A stretch of DNA of 64,000 bases from Ahaetulla prasina (GCF_028640845.1 NC_080546.1:29285020-29349019); one strand, 5' to 3'; positions 23,201-33,375 are shown, counted from the stretch's first letter. Notes: a model not told the origin generated them from the letters alone. Program-made: numbers and translations.

Positions 23201-26200
23201 CTGCAGCATGCTGGTGGCTCATATTTAAGTGAATGTCCACTAGGACTCCATCTCACAGTCACCACTATTGAGTAAGGTACCACATATACCCGTGATGGTG
23301 AACCTTTGGCACGAGTGGGCATGCACGCCATCGCCAGCTGCTCTTCTGGTTTCTGGTGCATGCATGCCCACTGGCCAGCTGGTCTTTGGGTTTCTGGTGC
23401 TCCAGCATGCACATGTGCACACATTCCAGTTTGGGCACTTAGTGCCGAAAAGGTTCGCAATCACTGACATATACTATAGCTCTGCATTTTGCTTTTCTTT
23501 CACCATTGAATTTTGTTTTGTTGGATAGCGCCCAATGTTCAAGTTTATTCATATACAATGATATTTATGCAATATTATGTAACTATTGATAGTCTATTAT
23601 TTGTGTAAGTTAATGCATTGGAAATAAGGAGAAATAAATATTCTGTCAACATTAATTACAATGCAAAATGTTATGACAAGCATAAAATTATAGGTAGTCC
23701 TCCATTTACAACAGTTCATTTAGTGACCATTCAAAGTTACGACAACACTGAAAAAAGTGACTTAAGACTGTTTTTCACACAACTGTTGCAGCATCCCCAT
23801 GGTCATATGATCAAAATATAGACTCTTGGTGACTAATTCATGACAGTTGCAGTGTCCTAGGGTCATGCAATCACCTTTGCAACTTTCTGACAAGCAAAGT
23901 CAAAGGCGAAGTCAGATTCAGTTAACAACCATGTTACTAACTTAACAATAGCAGTGATTCATTTAACAACTGTGGCAAGAAAGGTAAATTTTGGGGTCAA
24001 TTGTGGTCATAACACGAGGACTACCTGTACTTGACTTTTTCATCCAAAATTGAAAATAACATTAGAAAAAGCAACTCAAATTGCATCAGAAAACTATATG
24101 ATACTGTAGGAATTTAGCACCCACCCCCCTCCTAGAAGAATGAAATATTTTAGAAAATATTTAAAAGGCAGAATATATTTCCCTGGATGAGAAATGGAGA
24201 AACATGTTTTAAAGACAAAGCAGCTTCCTGACTCCCCCCCACCTTTGTCAATGGGCCATTAAAGCTCAGCCAAGCTCACGCATTTCCCCCCCTCCATCTT
24301 TGTCAATGGATCAGAGGTAGAAACTCATTCTCCCCACCTTTGTCAATGGACCATCATTTGCAACACAATAGGACTCATCTAGCAACAGAAACTCACCACA
24401 TGGCAAGGCTCAAGCAAGCTTGAGAGACAACCTACAACATTAGCTAAGACCCCTAGACCACCTGGGAGTTTGACAACCAATCAGGATACTCTTCCTGTGC
24501 CCCAGAAAGTTCAAAGCTCAGAAAAAGCATAAAGCCAGGGAGCGCACAGGATCTCATCCCCTTTTCTGTTCAGGAACTCAAGCCATGTGATCCTGACCAC
24601 CATTAAATCATCTTTCCAAGCAGCCTCCATGTTTCCAGTGTCTTTGTCCCCACTTGGAACTAAACCCAGATGGTTATTTCTTCCAACAATACACAATAAA
24701 GATTTCAATTCTGAGCTGATTGCTTGTGTTAGTCTCTGTTGTTTAGTTCCTTACACATATATACATGCATTATATACATATATACCTATATATAAACACA
24801 TATTTAACACACACACATATAAAGAAACTACACAACATATACAGTATATGATGACAGAAAATAAAACATGACAGTGCATAATTACCAGAATGTTAATTTG
24901 ATAAATTTTTCTCATGGTGGATGTTGGGTGGGACTGGAATTTCGGCCAGGGGAAACACAACCTTAGAATTTGCATGTGAAAGCTGTAGGAATAATAACCC
25001 AGCCCTGTTTCTTTCACTATGGAGATAACAGCATGATTTAGGGTAATTTTCTGCTGGCTCTAGGAGACAAGAATACAGCAAGCAACTGTACAGATATGGC
25101 TGATGTCTCATTAGCCAGTTTATTGGCAGGAAAAGTGGGTTAGTTTACTGAATCCTAGAAAGTGGGTATGAATACTAATTCATCAATAAGTACATTAAGA
25201 TGGCCTCTTTGACAGCTTTGATACTTTTTCTGTCACTTGACTCAAGAGGAATTTGCTCCCTGTTTAGAGATAGGAAAGAGAAGTATATTTGTTTTTTCTA
25301 TGTAGTATTTTGGAAATATCCTTTCCTATTCCCAGGGAAAGAGAACTGTGTTACAGCAGGATGAATTAGAACTGCATAGTAAAGAAATTGGACTCGGAGC
25401 TAACTCAGAGTTTTACACAGAGAAGAGACAAAGTTTCAAGGTGCCCTGATAACACTCAATGTGTTTTATATTATGAAATGGGAGGATACTGTACCACAAT
25501 CTAGAGACTCTAGATAGTGGTACAGTATCCACCCATTTCATAATTCTAAAGCAGGGCTGTCCAAACTTTTGGTTTGCCTGGGCTGCACTAAGAGAAGAGG
25601 AATCATCTTGGGTCATGTAAAATATATAGTTAATGTATATAAATTTCATATACAACTGGGGGCTACTAGTTGTCCAGGGCCAATGATGGGTCACGGGTTG
25701 GACATGCCTGTTCTAGACCAATATTCTGCTTGAACAATATAAAGAAATATAATTATAAATGTTACACTTGTTAGACAAGTATTGCTGTCAATATGGGGTA
25801 ATGAATGAATGCTTTTCTAGTGCCAACAGTTGATCTGCTCCTGATTTTAAAAAAGCCAATTGCTTCCTCTTATTACTGAAACAATCGAGTTGGCTGTGCG
25901 ATCAAATTATAGCATTTAATTTCTGATTTAAAATGGGGGTGGGGGCAATTTCTATGCTCTTCCGACCAAGCCTCCCATTACCACACGCTCTGCTGCCTGT
26001 TCTCGGGAGCGACAAGTTATAACACAAGTCAAGCAGCTACTTGTACGGTCGAGTAGTAAAAACTGCGACGCGGCAGCCAAGCTCAAGTGTAAGTTAATGA
26101 GGCGGAACAAAGGAAAGGCAGGAAGAGGAGCCAGAACAAAGGAAGGCGGTCTGCCAAAAAAAAAAGCAGCCGCGGCCACTCGGACAGCAAGCCAGGAGGA

Positions 26201-27068
26201 GCTGCGGACCTTTAACGAGCAGAAGCCGGAGGAGAGAACTAAGAGCAGAAGCAAACAGCTGCCTGCGGCTGCACTTGAAATCACAAAGCTTGGATTCTTT
26301 ATTCCAAGCAAAGATGGAGCATGGCGGCCCCCAAGGGCTGGGTTTCTTTGTCTTTCCGACTTTCTCCCTGCATTTCACTGTACAGACGCCTTCACCAGCT
26401 AGAGGCGGCGCTTTGAAACCAAGGCTCCCTTCATGCCGATCTGTCCTAAAGCACTTACTCCGTGGGTGGCTGTCTGTCTGTCTGTCTATCTTCGCACAAG
26501 CCCTTCCACCAAGTTGGAAGAAAGACCTAGCAGCTGCCCTTGCCCCACCTGCACGTCGTTCCTTTCAATTTCGGTTCAGCGGCTGCGTGGCACGCTGAGC
26601 AAAGTCATCTCAACCAGCTCAGACAGCCAAGCATTCAAGGACTAGCGCCATGGAGCGATTCAGCCACCGGGTTAACCGTGCTGTGCGAACACACACCTTG
26701 CGTGCCCTTACTGCCTCCCTGGAAGAAAAGCCACGTGCTCAGATGCCTTGTTTGGGACGGGTTCCCGTCTCCCCCACGCTTTTGGCCTGCGGGTGCCGTT
26801 TCAACTGAAGGCATCCACCCACGCGTGTCTGGGAGAATCCGTCTGCCGCCGCCGGCCAGCCCTGCCTTAGGGTGACACAGCCGGAGAGAGCGCGGTCCCC
26901 AAGCCCTACCAAGGTCAAGCCGTACATGAGCCTTCCTGCCCCCGAAACGTCCAGCGAGTCCCTTCGGTTCAAAATTCTCTTCGCCCGGAGCGGCTGCTGC
27001 TACTGCAGCCCTTTTCTGCGCCTACCTGAGGACTTGGTGTCATTTTTCTGTCTCTTGGCGTTCGCCAT
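7402..27068 (-). CDS. CASP6: CASP6, caspase-6 (complete, eight coding exons)
   Basis: Minus-strand exons in coding order: 27068-27026, 22160-22122, 20900-20858, 19333-19181, 17571-17495, 16211-16036, 15512-15353, 7637-7402. They sum to 927 bp, an unbroken frame of 308 residues plus stop; human caspase-6 has 293. All junctions are GT..AG and all phases agree. The product is an executioner cysteine protease (C14 family) that cleaves after Asp in apoptosis and axon degeneration. Seen: prodomain cleavage site AETD|AF, catalytic His in SHGED (about residue 137), catalytic Cys in QACRG (about residue 179), linker cleavage candidates DTVD and TEVD, and the small-subunit segments [18 protein letters not shown] and [18 protein letters not shown]. 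The start [10 protein letters not shown] lies in a CpG-rich promoter. Confidence 0.95.
7638..8811 (-). other. CASP6 intron 7, part next to exon 8
   Basis: AT-rich intron. A short (AATAATAAA)n tail near 8380-8400 looks like the end of an old SINE; no exon seen. Confidence 0.5.
8991..9881 (+). repeat. Duplicated blocks in the L1 5' UTR
   Basis: A block starting TAATAAATCATGAACTG at 8991 recurs at 9352 (361 bp apart). A second block, TGGAGGAAAAATGGCGCTGA, occurs at about 9294 and 9821. The arrangement A-B-A-C-B resembles the promoter monomers seen at the 5' ends of some L1 families. Confidence 0.75.
10018..10777 (+). pseudogene. L1 ORF1 (RNA-binding protein), frameshifted
   Basis: Starts [19 protein letters not shown] with a heptad-like coiled coil and stops at 10189-10191. 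It resumes in another frame from about 10301 with the L1 ORF1 core ([13 protein letters not shown].., [11 protein letters not shown].., [15 protein letters not shown]). That layout is coiled coil, RRM-like domain and C-terminal domain. Confidence 0.82.
11290..15032 (+). pseudogene. L1 ORF2 (endonuclease / reverse transcriptase), degenerate
   Basis: Segments in order: endonuclease start MSWNVKG; endonuclease VAGDFN (about 11673) and [11 protein letters not shown] motif [48 protein letters not shown]; the catalytic box reads CMDDTL at 13320-13337 where L1 normally has an aromatic residue and Ala before DD; then a C-terminal Cys-rich [15 protein letters not shown]. Several frameshifts and stops break it. 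Confidence 0.88.
15235..15330. mobile_element. hAT-like fragment with GTTTGACAGCCCTG end
   Basis: The right end GAGTTTGACAGCCCTG resembles the ends of the elements at 21561-21809 and 50400-50755. The split MITE landed next to or inside it. Only one end is recognisable. Confidence 0.5.
15353..15512 (-). CDS. CASP6: CASP6 exon 7 (catalytic Cys)
   Basis: 160 bp starting with codons ACRG (catalytic Cys, about residue 179). It carries the inter-subunit linker with DTVD and TEVD sites and the substrate-pocket strand [15 protein letters not shown]; donor GTAAAA. Confidence 0.95.
16036..16211 (-). CDS. CASP6: CASP6 exon 6 (catalytic His)
   Basis: 176 bp with acceptor TTTTGTAG and donor GTGAGA. It encodes [20 protein letters not shown] and ends at GKPKIFIIQ. 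The position after HGE is Asp here where human caspase-6 has Gly. Confidence 0.95.
16560..17200. other. CASP6 intron with repeat fragment
   Basis: Near 16890-16925 there is AGAACCGGTTGTTAAACCGT followed by CAGCTCACCACTG. This looks like a diverged relative of the 137-bp hAT-like MITE family; no exon seen. Confidence 0.4.
17495..17571 (-). CDS. CASP6: CASP6 exon 5
   Basis: 77 bp with acceptor TTAAAATAG and donor GTAGGT; encodes [20 protein letters not shown]. Confidence 0.94.
18640..18775. mobile_element. Half of a GGTAGTCC-type MITE
   Basis: ATCACATGACCATGGGGATG ... TCGAGGACTATCTATAC matches one half of the element at 23692-24029; the other end is missing. Confidence 0.5.
19181..19333 (-). 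CDS. CASP6: CASP6 exon 4
   Basis: 153 bp with acceptor GTGTGCAG and donor GTAAAG. It encodes the start of the large subunit, including [16 protein letters not shown] and [12 protein letters not shown]. Confidence 0.95.
20159..20199 (+). repeat. (TTA)n microsatellite
   Basis: About 13 uninterrupted ATT/TTA repeats followed by an (AT)n stretch, in CASP6 intron 3. Confidence 0.95.
20858..20900 (-). CDS. CASP6: CASP6 exon 3 (prodomain cleavage site)
   Basis: 43 bp with acceptor ATTTACAG and donor GTAATT. It encodes [17 protein letters not shown] corresponds to the known TETD prodomain cleavage site. Confidence 0.9.
21561..21809. mobile_element. hAT-like MITE (CAGGGGTGTCAAACT family)
   Basis: Left end CAGAAGTGTCAAACTC, right end GCTTGACACCCCTG, flanked by a perfect 8-bp duplication CTCTAAGG (21553-21560 and 21810-21817). 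Lies in CASP6 intron 2. Confidence 0.9.
22122..22160 (-). CDS. CASP6: CASP6 exon 2 (prodomain)
   Basis: 39 bp, phase 1-1, with acceptor TATTGTAG and donor GTAAGG; encodes [12 protein letters not shown]. Its phases fit exons 1 and 3 exactly. Prodomains diverge fast, so the assignment rests mainly on frame and splice sites. Confidence 0.8.
22617..23560 (-). mobile_element. CR1 LINE, 3' part, interrupted by a MITE
   Basis: Minus-strand CR1 ORF2 C-terminus with the usual 3' end (CAGTTGGAAGGGACC on +). It is split by the MITE at 23290-23466 and resumes with CTGCATTTTGCTTTTCTTTC. A frameshifted protein remnant ([15 protein letters not shown]) is readable. Confidence 0.85.
23290..23466. mobile_element. 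hAT-like MITE inside CR1
   Basis: Ends CGTGATGGTGAACCTTTGGC and AAAGGTTCGCAATCACTG are inverted repeats. The 8-bp duplication ACATATAC is perfect at 23282-23289 and 23467-23474. Confidence 0.9.
23692..24029. mobile_element. TA-flanked MITE (AGGTAGTCC ends)
   Basis: Begins TATAGGTAGTCCTCCATTTA and ends GAGGACTACCTGTA: inverted repeats with TA at both edges, as in Tc1/mariner-like elements. No coding capacity. Confidence 0.75.
24105..24688 (+). mobile_element. Solo LTR, copy 1
   Basis: 584 bp beginning TGTAGGAATTTAGCACCCA and ending TTCTTCCAACA, flanked by a 4-bp duplication ATAC (24101-24104, 24689-24692). TG...CA ends and a short duplication mark a retroviral LTR. No internal region is attached. 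Lies in CASP6 intron 1. Confidence 0.88.
25552..25710. mobile_element. hAT-like MITE (CAGGGCTGTCCAAAC ends)
   Basis: Left CAGGGCTGTCCAAACTTT, right GTTGGACATGCCTG, flanked by similar octamers TTCTAAAG and TTCTAGAC. Confidence 0.7.
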
Positions 27069-27450
27069 GTCTGGGCTTCGGCTCCCACACTGCCTTCAGT
27101 CTCCCTCTCCCTTCCGGGGCTATTGCTACTACAGTCCTCCTCCCCCCCCCCACCTCACCCTCCTCCAGTTGCCTAGAGAAGAAAGACCGCCGCCCTCCCT
27201 CTTCTCCTCCCCTGCGAAAGGAGCGCCTCCTCTCCTCAGCTCTCCCTCTTATCAAGACTGGGCGGGCTGAGCGCTTCTCTCGCTCCTCCGAGGACAGGCT
27301 CAGCCCTCTATGCTTTGGCCTCAGAGGAGTGGGAGAAGCGGGGGGGCGAAAGTCTGCGGAGAGTTGAACTGTAATAAACACGCCTTGCCGTTTCGTATAA
27401 TAAAGAAGCAAAGGAGGCTGGGATAGCCTGAAGGGAGAAAGTAGCCGCCT
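26050..27450 (-). promoter_or_regulatory. CpG-rich promoter region of CASP6
   Basis: Markedly GC- and CpG-rich compared with the AT-rich surroundings, spanning the CASP6 first exon and part of intron 1. It is the expected promoter for a broadly expressed gene. No TATA box was identified; the transcription start would lie right of 27068. Confidence 0.65.
27026..27068 (-). CDS. CASP6: CASP6 exon 1 (start codon)
   Basis: ATG at 27068-27066, then [14 protein letters not shown] and donor GTAGGC. It lies inside the CpG-rich island and its phase joins exon 2. Confidence 0.82.
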
Positions 27451-27832
27451 GAGGACATCAACTCGAGGTCCCCAAAGAGTGAGCAGGCTTTCCATAAATA
27501 CCTCCTTGTTGTTTTAAAGCTGACAAAAGTGAAGGATTTGCCCCCCATTTCTGTGATCTTGACCTGGCTTCCAGTATTAGGCGTACTGATCTAATACTGT
27601 GAAAGGACTTTTTCTTTTTATACAGTATATAACAATTTTATTGGTTTATAAGGTAATAGGCTGTTACGTGCTTTTTACTCTTACTCTTTTCATGTATTGA
27701 AATTATGTTTATACTTTTACCTGTTATATATGTTTGACAAAAAACTAAAAAAATAAAATAAATAAGCTCATCTGACCAATAACGACCCCAGACAGAGTGA
27801 AGGCCTTATATATTAAAATTAAGAGATAATAG

Positions 27833-27969
27833 CAATGGTGGGATTCAGCCAGTTCGCACCACTTCGGGAGAACCGGTTGTTAACTTTCTCAGCAGTTTGG
27901 CAAACTGGTTATTGGAAGAAATCATTAGGGCAGAGAACTGGTTGTTAAATTACTTGAATCCTACCACTG
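27833..27969. mobile_element. hAT-like MITE, intact 137 bp
   Basis: Ends CAATGGTGGGATTCA and TGAATCCTACCACTG; flanks GATAATAG and CATAATAG (7 of 8 match). It is the unbroken reference for the copy split by the L1 at 8877-15138. Confidence 0.88.
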
Positions 27970-27995
27970 CATAATAGTAATAACCTTTGTCATTG

Positions 27996-28514
27996 TGTAG
28001 GAATTTAGCACCCACCCCCTCCTAGAAGAATGAAATATTTTAGAAAATATTTAAAAGGCAAAATATATTTCTCTGGATGAGAAATGGAGAAACATGTTTT
28101 AAAGACAAAGCAGCTTCCTGACTCCCCCCACCTTTGTCAATGGGCCATTAAGGCCTGAGCCAGTCCATTGTCTACATGACAAAGATAGGATTAGCCCCTA
28201 CCCATCTAGCAACAGAATCTTACCACATGGCAAGGCTCAAGCAAGCTTGAGAGACAACCTACAACATTAGCTAAGACCCCTAGACCACCTGGGAGTTTGA
28301 CAACCAATCAGGATACTCTTCCTGTGCCCCAGAAAGTTCAAAGCTCAGAAAAAGCATAAAACCAGGGAGCACCCAGGATCTCAGCCCTTTTCTGTTCAGG
28401 ATCTCAAGCCATGTGATCCTGACCACCATTAAACCATCTTTCCAAGCAGCCTCCATGTTTCCAGTGTCTTTGTCCCCACTTGGAACTGAACCCAGATAGA
28501 TATTTCTTCCAACA
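27996..28514 (+). mobile_element. Solo LTR, copy 2
   Basis: 519 bp, same family as 24105-24688 with a shorter U3 section. The 4-bp duplication ATTG is present at 27992-27995 and 28515-28518. Confidence 0.88.
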
Positions 28515-28799
28515 ATTGTACATAAATACAGTGAAATTGATTTATGCACGGTGTGTCAGTTAACATTAATCAACTGTTGGGCATGCTCAGTTTTCAGTTC
28601 TGGGGATATTATATGGCTCCTTAGAACAATAGGTTCTTTCCTGTTTTTCAGTTCATTTTGCCTTTCCTGTTATCCCATTCAGTTATCTTTCTCTGGCACT
28701 CTCACAGCTGTTTTTACAACTTGTATGCTTCTTTTTTGCACTCTGAAAATCCTGCTAATTTTTACTACAAAGCTTCCATTGTACAGGCAGATTCAATTT

Positions 28800-30440
28800 T
28801 AATTTTTTCTTTCAATATTAAATTTTGAAGACCATTCACTTAATCTTATCACATACAAAGAAAATACAGTAATTAATAGGAAAAATGGGGAAGGGAAAAG
28901 GGGAGGAGAGAAAAGGGGGAAAAGAAAGAAAAGGCATTGACTTATGACTCCTTTTGGTGCAGTAAAATAAAGTATTAACATCAAACCTCAACTTTTTACT
29001 TTTACATAGTAATTTCTACTAGTTATTTCTATAACAACAAATATATCTAGTCAGTAAAATCCAAACTAGTCAGTAAAATCCAAAATCAAAATTTCATTTT
29101 TTTCTATCTCAAGCATAAAGCCTAGAAGCGGTTTCTAAGTAGAAATAAAAGTATTTGTATTTTTTTTCTTTGATCAAAACAGCCAATTTAGCCATCTCTG
29201 CTAACTCCATCAATTTTTGCAGTCCATTGTAGGGATCGAGGTGACCTTCCATTTTTGTGCATAGAGTAGTCTTGCTGCCATTAACATGTATAACATCTAT
29301 TGGAAGAAATGTCCATCTGGGTTCAGTTCCAAGTGGGGAAAAAGACATTGGAAACATGGAGACTGCTTGGAAAGATGGTTTAATGGTGATCACATGTCCA
29401 AGGTGTTGGGTGAAGAACCAGAGAGGAAAGGAGAAGGGAAAAAGGCAGAAGGGGAGAACAAGTGTTGGGTGCCTGAGTTTATACTCTGTGGGGCCCCACC
29501 TTGGTGTTTCCTGTTCCTGTATGTACCCCTGATTGGTTGTCAAACTCCCAGGTGGTATAGGGGTCTTAGCTAACATTGTAGGTTGTCTCTCAAGCTTGCT
29601 TGAGCCTTGCCATGTGGTGAGTTTCTGTTGCTAGATGAGTCCTATTGTGTTGCAGATGATAGTCCATTGACAAAGGTGGGGGGGATTGAGTGAGCTTGGC
29701 TGAAGCCTTAATGGACCATTGACAAAGGTGTGATGAGGCAGGAAGTTGCTTTGTCTTTAAAAAAGGTTTCTCCATTTCTCATCCAGAGAAACACAATACT
29801 TGCCCTATTCAATATCCTCCAAAATATTTCATTCTTCTAGGAGAGGAGTGAGTGCTAACTTCCTACACATCAAAGTTCCATTTTTTCCCCAAATATTTTT
29901 CCATGAAACCCAAAAGGAAAGTATCTGGTTTTCTGTTTATATTCACTTTAAGCATTTTCTGTATTAAGGTATGAATCCTACTCCAATATTTCTTTGCTTT
30001 ATCACCCATCCACTATAAATGTCCCTATAAAAGTCCCTTCTTTACATTTACATCTCCAACATTCATTTGAAATGCCTTTATACATTCATGACAACTTGTC
30101 TGGAATTAAATATCAATGATACATAATCTTATAGAAGTTTTCTTTTAAATTATAATTTAATGTAATTTTTAAATCTTTCTTCCACATATTCTCCCATTTT
30201 TCAAGTATTGCATTATATCCAAAGTTCGTTGCCCACTGAATCATAAAATGCTTTACTTGTTCATTTTCCAGATTTAAATAATATTTTATAGACTTTAGCA
30301 ATAATATATTCATCATTATCACACATTAAGATTTCCAATTCATTTTTAACAAAGTTAAACCCATCATTCTTTTTGTCTAATTTGAATCTTTCTTTCAATT
30401 GTAGATATGTAAACCAATGGCAGACATGACCTTCTGAATC
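28800..30440 (-). mobile_element. L1 LINE fragment, antisense, split by an LTR
   Basis: Minus-strand remnants of L1 ORF2 C-terminus: NEQVKHFMIQWATNFGYN.. at 30113-30322 and QKLMELAEMAKLAVLIKE at about 29150-29230. It is interrupted by the LTR at 29298-29867. The outer edges are approximate. Confidence 0.65.
29298..29867 (-). mobile_element. Solo LTR, copy 3 (inside L1)
   Basis: Inverse orientation relative to copies 1 and 2; its TGTAGGA end is at 29867 and its CCAATA end at 29298. The 4-bp duplication CATC is at 29294-29297 and 29868-29871. Confidence 0.86.
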
Positions 30441-30841
30441 TAGCTCTTCCTTAACTTGAGGGTAGGGTCACCCAAGCTGAAAGATACTGTTTTACCACAA
30501 GTCCACTAGTTGGTCTTGTCACCATTTCTTTTCTAAAAAAAGCTTTCTGTTGGGAGATGCCCAGAGGCACCTTCACTGAAAAACTTGTTTTATATTTATT
30601 CCAAACTCTCAGAATGGCAGGTCTAACAAAATGGTTGTTACTTTAACTTACCAAAGCAATTGAAAGCAAAACACCAGCCAATCTTTCTTGCCAAAATTCC
30701 TTTCAGGCTAGAAATTCTGCTATGGAAATTCCTAATTTCCATAAGAACAAACCAATCTGCAATTTAATTTTCAGCTGTTTCCTCCCTACCATCACCATGA
30801 GTTCAGGATACTTGATCTGAACTGGTAGGTTTTTTTAAAGC

Positions 30842-31250
30842 AGACATGTCAAACTCAAGGCTAAGCGGGCCAGATCTGACCCGCAATGTGGTTAGATCTT
30901 GCCCTGGAGACAGTGAGGGGCCGGCTCCCGCCGTCCCAGCCCCAGCCTACCTCAGTGCAGACAGGTGCTCCCCTTGGGTCTGTGCATAGGAGTCGGACAG
31001 AGGCTGATGTCCAGTGAAAGGGAAGCGCTCACTGACTGTGTTCCAGCATGGGTGGCCGCCACAAAGTTGTTGTAGATCAGCATGTAGATCCCCAGCAGCA
31101 GCGTCGCACCCACTAGTGCCTCCGCCACCTAGATGGCCTGCAGCCTGCAAGGGCCTTCCTTTCACTGGACAGCTCAAACCCACCCACCCACATGGGAAAG
31201 CCATGGCTATCAGCAGCACTGGTACCCTCTACCCCTCCCCTTGTCCCTTC
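30842..31250. mobile_element. hAT-like end attached to unrelated sequence
   Basis: CAGACATGTCAAACTCAAGG at the left matches the CAGGGGTGTCAAACT family, but the interior soon departs from the other copies and no right end was found. On the minus strand the interior reads VAEALVGATLLLGIYMLIYN, a hydrophobic stretch that I do not recognise. Confidence 0.35.
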
Positions 31251-31254
31251 CTGG

Positions 31255-31535
31255 GTGTGGAGGGAGGGAGGGAGGGCGGGAAGAAGGAAGGAAAGAAGGA
31301 AGAAGGCGGCAATGAGAAGGAGGGAGGCAAGGAAGGAGAGAGGCAGGGTAGGAAGGAGGGGGAGGGAGCGAGAGAGGGAGGGAGGAAGGAAGGAAAGAAA
31401 GGAAGGAAGGAAGAAGAAGGCAATGAGAAGGATGCAGGGAAGGAGGGAGGATGGGTAGGAAGGAGGAGGAGGGAGAGGGAGGGAGGATATTGAAAGGAAA
31501 AGGAGGGAGGGAGGAAGGAATGAGAGGGAGGGTCT
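31255..31535 (+). repeat. Purine-rich (GGGA/GGAA)n tract
   Basis: About 280 bp almost entirely A and G, made of GGGAGG, GGAAGG and AGAAGG units. The long open frames reported on both strands here are low-complexity artefacts. Confidence 0.95.
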
Positions 31536-31606
31536 GAGGGAAGTCCTGCCTTAGCACTTAGCACCTGCTACCCTCTCACCATCCTCTTGCCTCTCCTGAG
31601 GGTCTT

Positions 31607-31984
31607 TCATTCTATTGCTGAGGCTGCTTTGCTTACAAAGCCAGGTCTCCTCACATTGAGAGGGAATAGGCCTCCCATCGACCCATGCACTTTGTTGCCC
31701 TGCACCATGAGCAACCTGGCAAAGGAGAGCAAGCACAGCACAGCAGCAGCCTCGAGGAAGAGGTAAGCATAGCTGGGCACCCCCTTACAGAAGCGGGGCT
31801 GGGCTGGGCTGCAGGATCCCAGTGCTCCACCAGCTAGAGGGCCGGGCTGGGCCCTTGCCCTCTGCTTCCGAGGGCTCTGGCCACCCGCACTGCTCTCTGG
31901 GGGTCCTCTGCATGGCCTGAGAGGGACGGTAAGACTCCTCTGACAGATGAGGCTTTGGGACTTCTTGGTCTCACCTTCCTCCAC
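31607..31984 (-). other. Unrecognised open frame with a hydrophobic segment
   Basis: Reads ..SYAYLFLEAAAVLCLLSFAR.. then NKVHGSMGGLFPLN on the minus strand, a possible membrane helix. There is no splice-consistent partner, no known domain and CpG-rich composition. It may be a chance frame or a gene fragment. Confidence 0.2.
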
Positions 31985-32094
31985 TGGAGACCTCTGGATT
32001 CCCGCCTCCCAGCCTTACCTGCCCCCCCACAGGAGCTGGAGGACAATGCTTCTGCATGTGGAACCATGGAGGAGAAAGTTTGCAGGAAGCAGTT

Positions 32095-32272
32095 TCCTCT
32101 GAGCATTCACAACTTCTGGAGGCACTGTCCACTGATTAATTGTTCCCTCTGCCAGAAATTTTCTCCTTAGTTCTAGATTGCTTCTCTCCTTGATTAGTTT
32201 CCATCCATTGCTTCTTGTCCTGCCTTCAGCTGCTTTGGAGAATAGCTTGACTCCCTCTTCTTTGTGGCAGCC
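32095..32272 (-). mobile_element. CR1 LINE fragment
   Basis: GAGCATTCACAACTTCTGGA through CCCTCTTCTTTGTGGCAGCC on the + strand matches the CR1 copies at 22617 and 41116. Confidence 0.85.
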
Positions 32273-32499
32273 CATGTCACAGTCCTGCAGAGTCCAACTC
32301 TGAGTCCAACTTCTGCCTTGACAGATCTCTGGAGAAGAAAAGGGGGGGGGAGCTGCATGAAGGAAGGCTGCCCTAACAAGTCACCATCCTTACCACACAT
32401 TTGGAAATGGGGATATCCTTTCGAGAAGAGCCAGCCTTCCTCGTGCAGGGAACACTGCTCCTCTGCCTCCTCCTCTTGGTCTCCAATGCCATGGGATGC

Positions 32500-33100
32500 T
32501 TTCATATATAATTATATTAGCCATAGTGAAAAGGTTAATCCGTAGAGTGCACAAGTATTTGCATGAAAAAAAGGGGGAGGCTTTACTTTTGCCATTACAA
32601 AACCCATCAGGATTATAGAAGTGCCCCATAATTAGAATGGCTGCTTATAAATGAGATATATTGAACTTTGCCTCAAGTGCTGCATGGATAGGGCCCATAT
32701 GGCATTAATTTTTACTTTATTACCTATTTCCTCCTTTGAAACAAAACTAACAATAGAAAAAAATTAAGGAAAGGTAGTTGGAATATATGCCCAATATCTT
32801 CTGACTGATAGATGTCAAGAGTCATCCACTTGGAAATATTTGTTGTAATAAATAGCTAAGCTTTTGCTACAGTATTTTTAATTTTAGAATATATAATAGT
32901 ATTTATAATTATGTCCATAACATTTGTTAATACCTGCATAGTATTTGTTTTATTAGATTTTTATCCCACCTTTATTATAGGTAATATATAGGTAACTTTG
33001 TAAGTATTTTGGTGCCTTCAAGTCTGCCCTAAATCTGAGCAAGTCCCTGCAGTTTTCTTGGCAAGATTTCAGAAGTAGTTTGCCATTGCCTCCTTCCTAG
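32500..33100. other. Intergenic AT-rich sequence
   Basis: No gene recognised. From about 33001 an old repeat fragment (CCTGCAGTTTTCTTGGCAAG) is shared with 49540-49600. Confidence 0.4.
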
Positions 33101-33109
33101 GCTTTATAA

Positions 33110-33375
33110 CAGGGGTATCAAACTTGATTTCATTGAGGGCTGCATCAGGGTTGTGTTTGACCTCAGAGAACTGGGATGGGCATAGCCAGAGTAGTCATGG
33201 CCAGCTCAGTGCCACTGGTGTGCCTGTGATGGTCTGGGTGCTCTGTCAGCAAAAACTGGTTCCCAATCTCCGTTTTTGGCTGGTACGGCTTCCTGCAACC
33301 CTCTGCCAGCAAAAATGGAGCTGAATGCAGCCCTCCTGAGATCTGGTTTTTTTGTTTTTTTTTTGGCAGAGGGTC
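33110..33375. mobile_element. hAT-like MITE, right end missing
   Basis: Starts CAGGGGTATCAAACTTGATT and shares interior CCAATCTCCGTTTTTGGCTG with 21561-21809, but no matching right terminus was found. Confidence 0.6.

Noticed and set aside
24751..25111. Membrane-protein-like frames near (AC)n/(AT)n repeats
   Set aside because: Low-complexity sequence without splice or domain support.
26094..27495. Several long frames on both strands in the CpG-rich block
   Set aside because: GC-rich composition removes stop codons. Only the short CASP6 exon 1 fits splice signals and a known protein.
31192..31564. Long frames rich in Gly/Lys/Arg/Glu or Pro/Ser
   Set aside because: Artefacts of the purine-rich tract.
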